Below are positions 21,231-29,839 of a stretch of 64,000 bases of DNA, piece by piece (position 1 is the stretch's first letter; each line of letters starts with the position of its first letter). A model generated the notes under the pieces. The model ran no database searches and had not been told where the DNA came from. It saw only the letters and a list, made by a program, of their open reading frames with translations. This stretch comes from Epithemia pelagica (Eukaryota > Bacillariophyta > Bacillariophyceae > Surirellales > Surirellaceae). The stretch lies in contig OX337230.1 of NCBI GenBank assembly GCA_946965045.2, positions 992,001-1,056,000 on the forward strand. Direction: 5' to 3'. Made by a program: the position numbers and the translations under genes.

Positions 21231-23107
21231 GAGTCACTGTTCGGACCCAATATACTGTCCCAATGGACTAGTATAGGGTCCTTTGAGATGAGGATCGAGC
21301 CAGGCCAAGCAACCAATCACCAGAAATCAACAATCAACCTCAGTCAACCTCAGTCAATGGTGCCCACTGGTCCAGATGGCAGCTGTAACCCAAAAGAGGA
21401 CGAGAAAATTTTTCAGCCAAGAGTCACTGTTCGGACCCAATATACTGTCCCAATAGACTAGTATAGGGTCTTTTGAGATGAGGATCAAGCCAGGTCAAGC
21501 AACCAATCACCAGAAATCAACAATCAACCTCAGTCACTGGTGCCCACTGGTCCAGATGGCAGCTGCAACCCAAAAGAGGACGAAAATATTTTTCAGCCGA
21601 GAGTCACTATTCGGACCCAATATACTGTCCCAATAGACTAGTATAGGGTCCTTTGAGATGAGGATCAAGCCAGGTCAAGCAACCAATCACCAGAAATCAA
21701 CAATCAACCTCAGTCAATGGTGCCCACTGGTCCAGATGGCAGCTGTAACCCAAAAGAGGACGAGAAAATTTTTCAGCCGAGAGTCACTATTCGGACCCAA
21801 TATACTGTCCCAATAGACTAGTATAGGGTCCTTTGAGATGAGGATCAAGCCAGATCAAGCAACCAATCACCAGAAATCAACAATCAACCTCAGTCAATGG
21901 TGCCCACTGGTCCAGATGGCAGCTGTAACCCAAAAGAGGACGAGAAAATTTTTCAGCCGAGAGTCACTATTCGGACCCAATATACTGTCCCAATAGACTA
22001 GTATAGGGTCCTTTGAGATGAGGATCAAACCAGGTCAAGCAACCAATCACCAGAAATCAACAATCAACCTCAGTCAATGGTGCCCACTGGTCCAGATGGC
22101 AGCTGCAACCCAAAAGAGGACGAGAAAATTTTTCAGCCGAGAGTCACTATTCGGACCCAATATACTGTCCCAATAGACTAGTATAGGGTCCTTTGAGATG
22201 AGGATCAAGCCAGGTCAAGCAACCAATCACCAGAAATCAACAATCAACCTCAGTCAATGGTGCCCACAGGTCCAGATGGCAGCTGCAACCCAAAAGAGGA
22301 CGAGAAATTTTTTCAGCCGAGAATCACTGTTCGGACCCAATATACTGTCCCAATAGACTAGTATAGAGTCCTTTGAGACAAGGATCAAGCCAGGTCAAGC
22401 AACCAATCACCAGAAATCAACAATCAACCTCAGTCAATGGTGCCCACTGGTCCAGATGGCAGCTGCAACCCAAAAGAGGACGAGAAAATTTTTCAGCCGA
22501 GAGTCACTATTTGGACCCAATATACTGTCCCAATAGACTAGTATAGGGTCCTTTGAGATGAGGATCGAGCCAGGCCAAACAACCAATCACCAGAAATCAA
22601 CAATCAACCTCAGTCAATGGTGCCCACTGGTCCAGATGGCAGCTGCAACCCAAAAGAGGACGAGAAAATTTTTCAGCTGAGAATCACTGTTCGGACCCAA
22701 TATACTGTCCCAATAGACTAGTATAGAGTCCTTTGAGACAAGGATCAAGCCAGGTCAAGCAACAAATCACCAGAAATCAACAATCAACCTCAGTCAATGG
22801 TGCCCACTGGTCCAGATGGCAGCTGCAACCCAAAAGAGGACGAGAAAATTTTTCAGCCGAGAGTCACTATTCGGACCCAATATACTGTCCCAATAGACTA
22901 GTATAGGGTCCTTTGAGATGAGGATCGAGCCAGGTCAAGCAACCAATCACCAGAAATCAACAATCAACCTCAGTCAATGGTGCCCACTGGTCCAGATGGC
23001 AGCTGCAACCCAAAAGAGGACGAGAAAATTTTTCAGCCGAGAATCACTGTTCGGACCCAATATACTGTCCCAATAGACTAGTATAGAGTCCTTTGAGACA
23101 AGGATCT
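21231..23107. repeat. ~180 bp tandem array, 10 full copies plus a partial
   Basis: Units start GAGTCACTGTTCGGACCC (or GAATCACT/GAGTCACTAT variants) at 21231 (190 bp, with a 10 bp internal duplication of the CAACCTCAGT region), then every 180 bp from 21421 to 23041. The last unit is cut at about 23107. On the right side two variants alternate: units at 22321, 22681 and 23041 share GAATCACTGTTCGG and TATAGAGTCCTTTGAGACAAGG, while 22501 and 22861 have the main type. This gives a 360 bp higher-order period. Confidence 0.95.
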
Positions 23108-23470
23108 GACAGAATCAAGCAAAAAGCAACAACCAAATGATCCTTCAAATGAGTTGCTTGTTGAAGCCAACACAAATTCAAAGTCAATGAAAAAAGAGTT
23201 GCTGGAAAGAGATTGCCCTTGCAAGTAGAGCAATGAGTGCCTTTGAGCGTTATGCAAAGCTATTCAAATATTCGATCATTCCAAAAGACTTATCTTACAA
23301 GACTGTTTTAGCAACAAGATCGACAAAACTGTCCATTGTCCATTGTTATGCTGCACTGCACCCATTCAATTTTTGGTGGGTGGGAAGTTTCGAGTGCCAA
23401 GCCAACACTCGATGAAATTTTTCCTCTTGTGGGAAAGGAAATTTGGTGCGAAAGACAGACTTGGGGAAGG
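23108..23470. other. subterminal unique region of the Mutator-like element
   Basis: About 360 bp between the end of the ~180 bp array and the right terminal repeat. Short open frames only. I see no gene. Confidence 0.5.
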
Positions 23471-23510
23471 ACGACTGTCAGACGATTTAGAGGTGGTCAC
23501 CGATACAGAG
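23471..23510 (-). repeat. right terminal inverted repeat of the Mutator-like element
   Basis: Reverse complement matches 14228-14267 at 38 of 40 positions. Confidence 0.85.
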
Positions 23511-24015
23511 CCAAACTAGGACATATCTATTGTTAAGCCCATCCATTTTCTGATCCTTGCATTTCTTACAGAATGCAAGAAGTAAGCAGCAAGCGCAAGC
23601 AGCCATGACGTCAAAACAGTCCCAGTCCGACATGCGATTTTCGTGGATTACTCGTAAGGTACTCCCCAAGTTAATTTAGTCTTGCAAGACTCACGACCTA
23701 CTTACCATCCCCAGTGGTGCCATCCCCATTCCGCATTCCCCATATCCCTCCGACTATTTTTATTTTCGTTTTTCCTGCGCCAAAGCTCCATTTTGGATTT
23801 GCAGCAAAACCATCAGTCTCATTGTGGTTGTGATATTGCCATTGCTAAGGTTTGGTCCTATGGGACAGTCTATTCCCTTCGGTTCATTTGATAGATTTAA
23901 CCATACTGGTACCTCCTGGTACTGGTACCAGGCACCGACAACGCGGCACCGAACACGAGAGTTCCAGTTTTGATCTCTTCTCGATGCCCACCTCCACGGG
24001 CAGTATTCGAGACGA
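23511..24015. other. intergenic, 5' region of the P-loop ATPase gene
   Basis: Contains a cluster of GGTAC motifs (ACTGGTACCTCCTGGTACTG, then GGTACC) at about 23904-23933, roughly 90 bp before the ATG. They are possible regulatory sites, but nothing in the sequence proves this. No gene is seen. Confidence 0.4.
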
Positions 24016-24957
24016 ATGAATCTAAACGTTACTGTGGAAGACTTGCGACTTGGTCACTACGAGTCGCAACAACGGCTTCTTTTCAAAAACTTGGTCCAGA
24101 AACGAGCCATACTGAACCATCCGGGCGACGATATAATACCCACGCAATTTGTACAATGTGAATTGTTGAAATTGATGATAGAAAATTCAGTAGGCGAATC
24201 TGGGATAATTGTGGTTCATGCTGAACGTGGACTCGGAAAGACAACTGCTGCCAAGTTCATTCTAAAAAATTCGGCGGGGGGCGTCATGTTTTGCAACCCT
24301 CAGAGCACCAGCACGGCTGGTCTTTACTGGAAAGGCGTCGCTCAGTCTATCGGTATACCTCCAGATGTTTACGAGAAAGACCATGGATGGGAGACGCTCT
24401 TGGTGAAAGCTGTAGCAGCAGCAGAAAGGCAAGATACGAAAGAAGAACCAAGTCGCTCGTCCTGGATCAGTCAGGTTTTGGATCGCTTCACTACGCGTTG
24501 TGGCGCGCAATTGGACCCTCACGATGATTTTGATCCACCCAGTATTGAAGGATACACACTTCCACCGATCAAAGAGAGGGCCGTGATTGTTTTCGATGAC
24601 TTCAATGATGTGGAGAATGGGGACATTGTGTTTATGAAACATTTGTTCCCAATAGTAGAAGGATACGGTGTCCTGGCCTTTGTCCTGGTGAGAGACGAAC
24701 ACACGGCAAATCGCCTGATAAGACTTAATGGTTGGGGGAGAATCGCACCTTTGGAAGGAATGTGCAAAGATATTAGCAAGGGCAGCGGGGAAAAGATTCC
24801 TCAATGGGTACCACCGAGATGGACCAGATCTCAGCTGGTAGCCCTTGTACGTTCTCGAATTAGCAGCAACGTTGATTTAGAAAGCCTGGAAATTGCCGAT
24901 GGAGACAACCCTTTCGATGTTCTCAAGCGCGCGAGGAAAATTTTGTTACACAGCTAG
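24016..24957 (+). CDS. P-loop ATPase (AAA/STAND-like), C-terminus possibly frameshifted
   Basis: 313 residues from the ATG at 24016. Walker A is at residues 69-76 (AERGLGKT, with Ala replacing the usual first Gly). Walker B lies at 189-195 (AVIVFDD), preceded by a conserved-looking helical N-terminal region (LRLGHYESQQRLLFKNLVQK). A later segment (GYGVLAFVLVRDEHTANRLI) fits the sensor-strand region of AAA/STAND ATPases. No recognition repeats follow. After the stop, the next frame encodes a hydrophobic stretch (GLVLLLCLTIAAAI, about 24959-25000), and a third frame encodes a charged helix (ERVERAVVTANEQLEEAEL, to 25169). The real protein may therefore continue as a membrane-anchored ATPase with one or two indels in this copy. 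The substrate is unknown. Confidence 0.65.
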   Translation: MNLNVTVEDLRLGHYESQQRLLFKNLVQKRAILNHPGDDIIPTQFVQCELLKLMIENSVGESGIIVVHAERGLGKTTAAKFILKNSAGGVMFCNPQSTSTAGLYWKGVAQSIGIPPDVYEKDHGWETLLVKAVAAAERQDTKEEPSRSSWISQVLDRFTTRCGAQLDPHDDFDPPSIEGYTLPPIKERAVIVFDDFNDVENGDIVFMKHLFPIVEGYGVLAFVLVRDEHTANRLIRLNGWGRIAPLEGMCKDISKGSGEKIPQWVPPRWTRSQLVALVRSRISSNVDLESLEIADGDNPFDVLKRARKILLHS

Positions 24958-26313
24958 AGGTCTCGTCCTCTTGCTTTGCTTGACGATTGCAGCCGCTATT
25001 ACACGCCACTCCCCGGTGGCGCGAGAGGGTGGAACGAGCTGTTGTTACTGCGAATGAACAGTTGGAAGAAGCGGAGTTGCGAACGAAAAAGGCCACCTGG
25101 AAATCCGAAAGCTACTACAGCAAGAGGAAGGCCTCCAAAGTGGATAGATCAGACGATGATAGTAGCTGAGTTTTTCTACATGGTGCACACAATGTTCGGA
25201 TGCCACAAACTCTTCCCAACAACAGCGACAGCGACGATGCTGAACAAACAATCAAAACTATCTCAATCACACCAACCAAATATCCAAACCAGGATCATAG
25301 TTCTTTTAGTGACCTTGGTGTGCTGGACAATTTGCGGATTATTGGTTCCCACTTTTGTCCCTCATTTTTTCGCAAAGATTTGGATCCATTTTTTTGACAA
25401 ACGGAAAGGTGTAGGTGCAGTCAGTACGAGTAGACTACTCCCTTTCCATTCACTATTTTATATTTAACGCTAGAAGTTTCTCCTACAACCTACAGATCAC
25501 TGAATCCCGGTTCATTCCCAGTTGGCATGACTCAATACGAAAGCTGTAAATCGGATTGTCTGGGCCGGCGACTCGGACATGTCTTTGTCTGCACTTAGTC
25601 GGGAAACAAGTCCGTCAATCGGGAATCCGGCATCCACAATCCACACGATTCGCTTCGACGAAACGGTGTCAAGACGCCATGGGTAAACTCAGGCGCTACA
25701 TAAACAAATCAAGCCTTCTCAGATTTATAGTTCATTAATTAAAATAGCTCCGTATCATTGATTGAGCTCTGGAGAGTAAGCTCCATCTGAAACACACGCA
25801 GTTCCTTGTTCTTCGTAGCACCATGTAAATCATCCGCGCATGTGGTTTGTAGTTGGTGGTCGTTCTTTGTCTTTTTTGTTTTTTGCTAGTGTTGTCGGTT
25901 GTCGGTTCTGGGTTCTTCTGCTGGATCTGTTGTTGAGCAACGCCTGCCTCTTCTAAAGAGCTTCTTGAGCATTGAAGGCACTGATTGAACAAACGGAACC
26001 ACACGGTGTGAGAGAGAGCATTGGTGTTGCCCCTTCTCTCTCTCTCTCTCCTCCCATTGGGTTGCCATTTGTTTGTCGGTGGAGGTGCTGCACCCATCGG
26101 GGCTTGTACACGTCCGCTCCAGGGCTCCAGAGAACCACGACGGGTCCTAGGACCAAAGGAAATTTCAATTCAAGTCTATTCTGGAAGACTGAGGAGTGGA
26201 TCGATTCCACACTACCACAACAATTGATTTCGATTGAAAGTCTGGTCCACACACTCGAGCCTTTTAATTTTCTCCTCCTTTGCTGGTTTCTCTCCTTCCA
26301 TCATTGTACAATC
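24958..26313. other. intergenic; possible broken tail of the ATPase gene, then 5' region of receptor 3
   Basis: 24958-25169 may be the out-of-frame C-terminus of the ATPase. A 163-codon open frame (24976-25467) overlaps it and contains a hydrophobic stretch near its end, but I do not regard it as supported. 25470-26313 holds no recognisable gene; a CT microsatellite lies at about 26034-26056, ~260 bp before the receptor 3 ATG. Confidence 0.4.
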
Positions 26314-28500
26314 ATGAGTCATTCGGCGGCACAATTGCGAACGGCTGAATTGACCGCGAAATGTACCGGTGGGTTATCGATTGTGGGGTCGTCGGCCATT
26401 TTGTACGATATTTTGGTTTTGGGAGGCAAACGACAACGGGGACGACGATCACACAAGAAACAGCGGCGGAAAAAACGAGATCGAGGATCCAGAATGTCCA
26501 TGTTGTCGCAATTGTTGGTGGGTATGTCCTTTTTTGATATCGGTGCGAGTTCCATGTACATTGTAGGAAGCTGGGCCATTCCTCGCGATCATGGCGAAGA
26601 CAATCCCAATATTTTTCAACCCAGTGGAACCGATCAAACCTGTCGCACACAAGCCTTTTTGTTTCAAACCTTTGCTTCCGCCATTCCCATGTACAATTTA
26701 AGTTTGGCTCTCTATTCGTTTTTGGCCGTTAATCGACAATGGAAAGAAGAAACCTTTCAAGCGCGACGATGGAGATTCCATGTCCTACCGGCCTGTTTTG
26801 GGACCATTACAGCGACCTATGGCTTGTTACATGATCAATTCAACCCCAATGAATTGTGGTGTTGGTTTTCAGGAACCGAACAATCGGACATGCTGAAATT
26901 TGTCGTGTATTACGGTCCGCTATGGGTCGTCTTTTGGACCATTGTCATTTTGTTTGCCCTCATGTATCGACATGTCCGAGAAATTGAACAAGAATTGGCA
27001 CAGAACAAGGATTCGACCGTGAATACGAATTCCACCAATGGAAGTTCCCCACCCGGAATGACGCCTCAGGATGAGTACGGAAACAGCGACGAGCAGTATC
27101 CGGAAAAGAAGGAGAGTTATGAACGCACGAGTCGAGCTACACCGCCGGGTTGTTCCTCATCCTTTGTCTCCTCCTCGTCCGAGATTGATGAAGGGCCAAT
27201 GAGCAATGACCTGTCCGATCATAAACGGCACGACTATGATTCCAATTCAGAAGAAATTGGAATAGACTCGACAGACTCGAGTGAAGAATTCAAGCCAAGG
27301 ATTCCTCCAAAGAGCATGATGCATTCTCACGAGAGCACGACTCCAAAGGATGAACTGGACATGAGTCTTTCAAAGAACAAGCAGGCCTCGGATGGTATAC
27401 ACCCACAACTCATGCGCCTCAGTCAAATTCCCTCTCCCCGCAATCCTCCGCACAAATCCAAGAAATCCAAATCGTTCACCTCACGCCAGACGGTGGGTCT
27501 ACGGAGGGCTGTCTTTGTGCAAGGCATTCAATTTGCCTGTGTCTTTATTTTAACCTTTTTGTTCCCCACCATTACCCGATCACAACAATTGCACAAGGAA
27601 ACGGTCCGATTTCCAGTCTTGTTCTTTATGACCTTGTTTTTACCCTTGCAAGGCTTTTTGAATTCCTTGGTTTACTTTCGCAAGGAATTGCAGTATTATT
27701 TGTGTCAAGCACCAAGACACCACCTCTACGGATATCGGCACTCCAAAGAAGGTGCGAATGCGGGGGTTCTCTCTTGTGTCTGGTTTTATGTATGGGGTTG
27801 TATCACTAGTTGTTTTGTGGCGTGTCGCTGTCGCAGCAAGGAAAATGAGAACGATCTCGCCAGGGCGGCCTATCATCGTCGTCGGCGATGTTTGGCAGCC
27901 GGTGCGGCTGGTGGTGGTGGGCGAGTCATGGTGTCGCCTCGTCCCACAACGAGTGATGTGTCTCCCAGTTCGGTAGTGGGTGTTCGGTCGGCCGACCGGT
28001 ATTACGATGAATCGGGAGCCGCCTCCACAAAATCACGAGGGGGTGGTGGCATGTATTCGCGTGTCACTTCGACTGCCTTGTCCGCCCGTGTCAGTTCGTT
28101 TCAGGAACTGGATCTCGTTCTCGAAGAGGACGAGGAAGAAGGCGGAGAAAAGGAACAAAGACCCAATAATGAAACGACCCAAAGTGACGAGAACCAAACA
28201 AAGTCCACGGAGAGTAGTGCAACTACCATCCGAAGAGTCCATGAATTGGATGCGTTAGCAACGTGGCATGAAACAGAGTCGGAGCCAGAATCAAGAAAAG
28301 AAGAAACCGAAGAAGAAATAAACGATGGCCAACCCTACGCAAAACAAGACGATGAGGACCAAATGGGACCTTTACCCACCATAACCGCTACTGAAAGTGA
28401 GAACAAAACAAACGACGACATCAGTAACGACACCCTTTCACCGGCCATGGACGATCGTGACCAGAATCAGGAATCAGAAGCAGGGGAGACAGGAAGCTGA
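26314..28500 (+). CDS. Seven-transmembrane receptor-like protein 3
   Basis: 728 residues from the ATG at 26314 (MSHSAAQLRTAELTAKC), which aligns with the paralog starts; a longer upstream open frame is probably leader sequence. The seven-helix core is nearly the same as receptor 2 (GMSFFDIGASSMYIVGSW; FASAIPMYNLSLALYSF; ELWCWFSGTEQSDML; YYGPLWVVFWTIVILFAL; LQGFLNSLVYF). Differences are in the cytoplasmic parts. A basic insertion lies between TM1 and TM2 (KRQRGRRSHKKQRRKKRDRG). The third cytoplasmic loop is about 170 residues and rich in Ser, Asp, Glu and Lys. The C-terminal tail of more than 280 residues has a Cys-rich stretch after TM7 (CVWFYVWGCITSCFVACRC) that could be palmitoylated or form another membrane segment. 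It lies in opposite orientation to paralogs 1 and 2. Confidence 0.85.
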   Translation: MSHSAAQLRTAELTAKCTGGLSIVGSSAILYDILVLGGKRQRGRRSHKKQRRKKRDRGSRMSMLSQLLVGMSFFDIGASSMYIVGSWAIPRDHGEDNPNIFQPSGTDQTCRTQAFLFQTFASAIPMYNLSLALYSFLAVNRQWKEETFQARRWRFHVLPACFGTITATYGLLHDQFNPNELWCWFSGTEQSDMLKFVVYYGPLWVVFWTIVILFALMYRHVREIEQELAQNKDSTVNTNSTNGSSPPGMTPQDEYGNSDEQYPEKKESYERTSRATPPGCSSSFVSSSSEIDEGPMSNDLSDHKRHDYDSNSEEIGIDSTDSSEEFKPRIPPKSMMHSHESTTPKDELDMSLSKNKQASDGIHPQLMRLSQIPSPRNPPHKSKKSKSFTSRQTVGLRRAVFVQGIQFACVFILTFLFPTITRSQQLHKETVRFPVLFFMTLFLPLQGFLNSLVYFRKELQYYLCQAPRHHLYGYRHSKEGANAGVLSCVWFYVWGCITSCFVACRCRSKENENDLARAAYHRRRRCLAAGAAGGGGRVMVSPRPTTSDVSPSSVVGVRSADRYYDESGAASTKSRGGGGMYSRVTSTALSARVSSFQELDLVLEEDEEEGGEKEQRPNNETTQSDENQTKSTESSATTIRRVHELDALATWHETESEPESRKEETEEEINDGQPYAKQDDEDQMGPLPTITATESENKTNDDISNDTLSPAMDDRDQNQESEAGETGS

Positions 28501-29839
28501 GAACACGGTGTCACTCAGATAAGAGGACAGCAGCAGTCAAGTTCGGGAAACTTGTGAGCCGGCGCTCTCCCTCTACCACTAAAACTACTGATAGATGAGA
28601 CAATTCGAGCGATTATTGAAAATCGTGCATCAATGCTTGGATTTCACCATTGTTTGACCATGAAGCAGCTTCCAACTTGTTTGCATCAAGGCTTGGATTT
28701 CACCATTGTTTGACCATGACGCAGCGCCCAGCTTCCTATGCTGATGGAACTCTTCCCCAACGAAATCAAGATGCATGATCGGTGAACAGGCAAGTACCAG
28801 GCGCATTGCCTACACAAATTTGATTCATGTGCCATTTCTAGTTATAATTTTGAAAATGCCTGTTGACTTGTTACACTTATTCCCTTGGTTTTTCATCTAT
28901 TGTGGAAATTCCAAAATAGATCGTCAGAGCTTTGATCCATTATCTGGTGATTCAATTCGGCTCCTGCTCGTCCGCATTATGGAGGTGACATTTTGCCCTA
29001 TCCAGAAACTGGCTCGTCTGTCATCATCATGCGAGAGGCACGTGGCTTCGTTGGCACTGCTTCCCGTGTGGTTCACCTCTTTGCAAGTATACGCCATCCC
29101 ACTTTAGCAACTCCTCCTCCACCAGGTGCCATCCAGGTTAGAAAGCCTGTTTGCTTTCAGGGCTAGATAAGGCACAAGGAGACCCAAAACACCACCCCAA
29201 AGCATCAAGGGGTCGTTTTGCAAGACTCATCATGACTTAGCCATAGGGATTGAGAGAACCCAGCATCTTCCATTTTCGAATTTTGATGGGATACAGTTTA
29301 TTTTAGAGCGATTATTGGAATTTGAACATGAATTCTCAGGACTATTTTTGGTCACCTATTCGAAGTCTACTATTTCTCAGCGCTCGTCCTTTTTTCGCGC
29401 GGTTTCCCGTCACGGAACGACTTGAACAAGACAATGGATTTTCGCGTGGGAGTGTGTATTACAGTGCATTGTCGCCGAACCATGATCGAAGTACGACTAA
29501 AACTAGCAAAAGAGACGTTAGGCTAGCAAATGGCCCATCCCCCATCACTTATCAAACGCGTCGGATTCACCCGTTACAAAGACGCATGGATGCCAATCCA
29601 TTTCTTCGCCCTACACGCAACGGGATGGAGTCTCTCCATCCATCTATTTCATGGGTTCATTTTTTGTCAAGAATAGGCATGTCCATCCGAAAAAATGGAA
29701 ATCCCCGGTCCGGCACAAATGACAAATTCGATCATGTGATCCTTCCATCACATAAAGTCAAACTAGGGGCAAGAACTCTAGAGGCGAAAGACATTCGTCC
29801 AAATACACTTCTGAATCCCTGAGCAGCGATTCTGAGGCC
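28501..29839. other. intergenic with a small tandem duplication
   Basis: 3' region of receptor 3 and 5' region of the secreted Pro-Ser protein. Frames of 110 codons (28775-29107) and 166 codons (29322-29822, no ATG at its start) have no features I can support. A 57 bp tandem duplication is at 28626-28735. Confidence 0.45.
28626..28735. repeat. 57 bp tandem duplication
   Basis: GCATCAATGCTTGGATTTC... at 28626 is repeated as GCATCAAGGCTTGGATTTC... at 28683. Both continue CACCATTGTTTGACCATGA. Confidence 0.85.

Larger units (their letters stand above)
14228..23510. mobile_element. Mutator-like DNA transposon of 9283 bp with two genes and two tandem arrays
   Basis: Bounded by 40 bp terminal inverted repeats (14228-14267 and 23471-23510) that match at 38 of 40 positions, both starting CTC[C/T]GTATCGGTGACC. 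In order it contains a MULE-type transposase (+), a 97 bp tandem array, a 750-residue gene of unknown function (-), and a ~180 bp tandem array followed by ~360 bp of unique sequence. I could not find a matching 8-11 bp target duplication in the flanks (AAGTTAACC on the left, CCAAACTAG on the right). The insertion may be old, or the outermost bases may be misplaced. Both genes are open and look intact. Confidence 0.8.

Noticed and set aside
17561-23107. Tandem arrays considered as CRISPR-like loci
   Set aside because: Units are contiguous without unique spacers, no cas-like genes are present, and the context is a eukaryotic transposon.
14228-23510. 9 bp target-site duplication for the Mutator-like element
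   Set aside because: Flanks AAGTTAACC and CCAAACTAG do not match, and shifting the ends by a few bases gave no better pair, so none is claimed.
24976-25467. 163-codon frame with a hydrophobic segment after the ATPase
   Set aside because: It starts within the possible shifted tail of the ATPase, has no homologous motif, and its N-terminal part conflicts with a better helix-forming frame.
29322-29822. 166-codon frame just upstream of the Pro-Ser protein
   Set aside because: It lacks an ATG at its start, has no domain, and sits where a leader region is expected.
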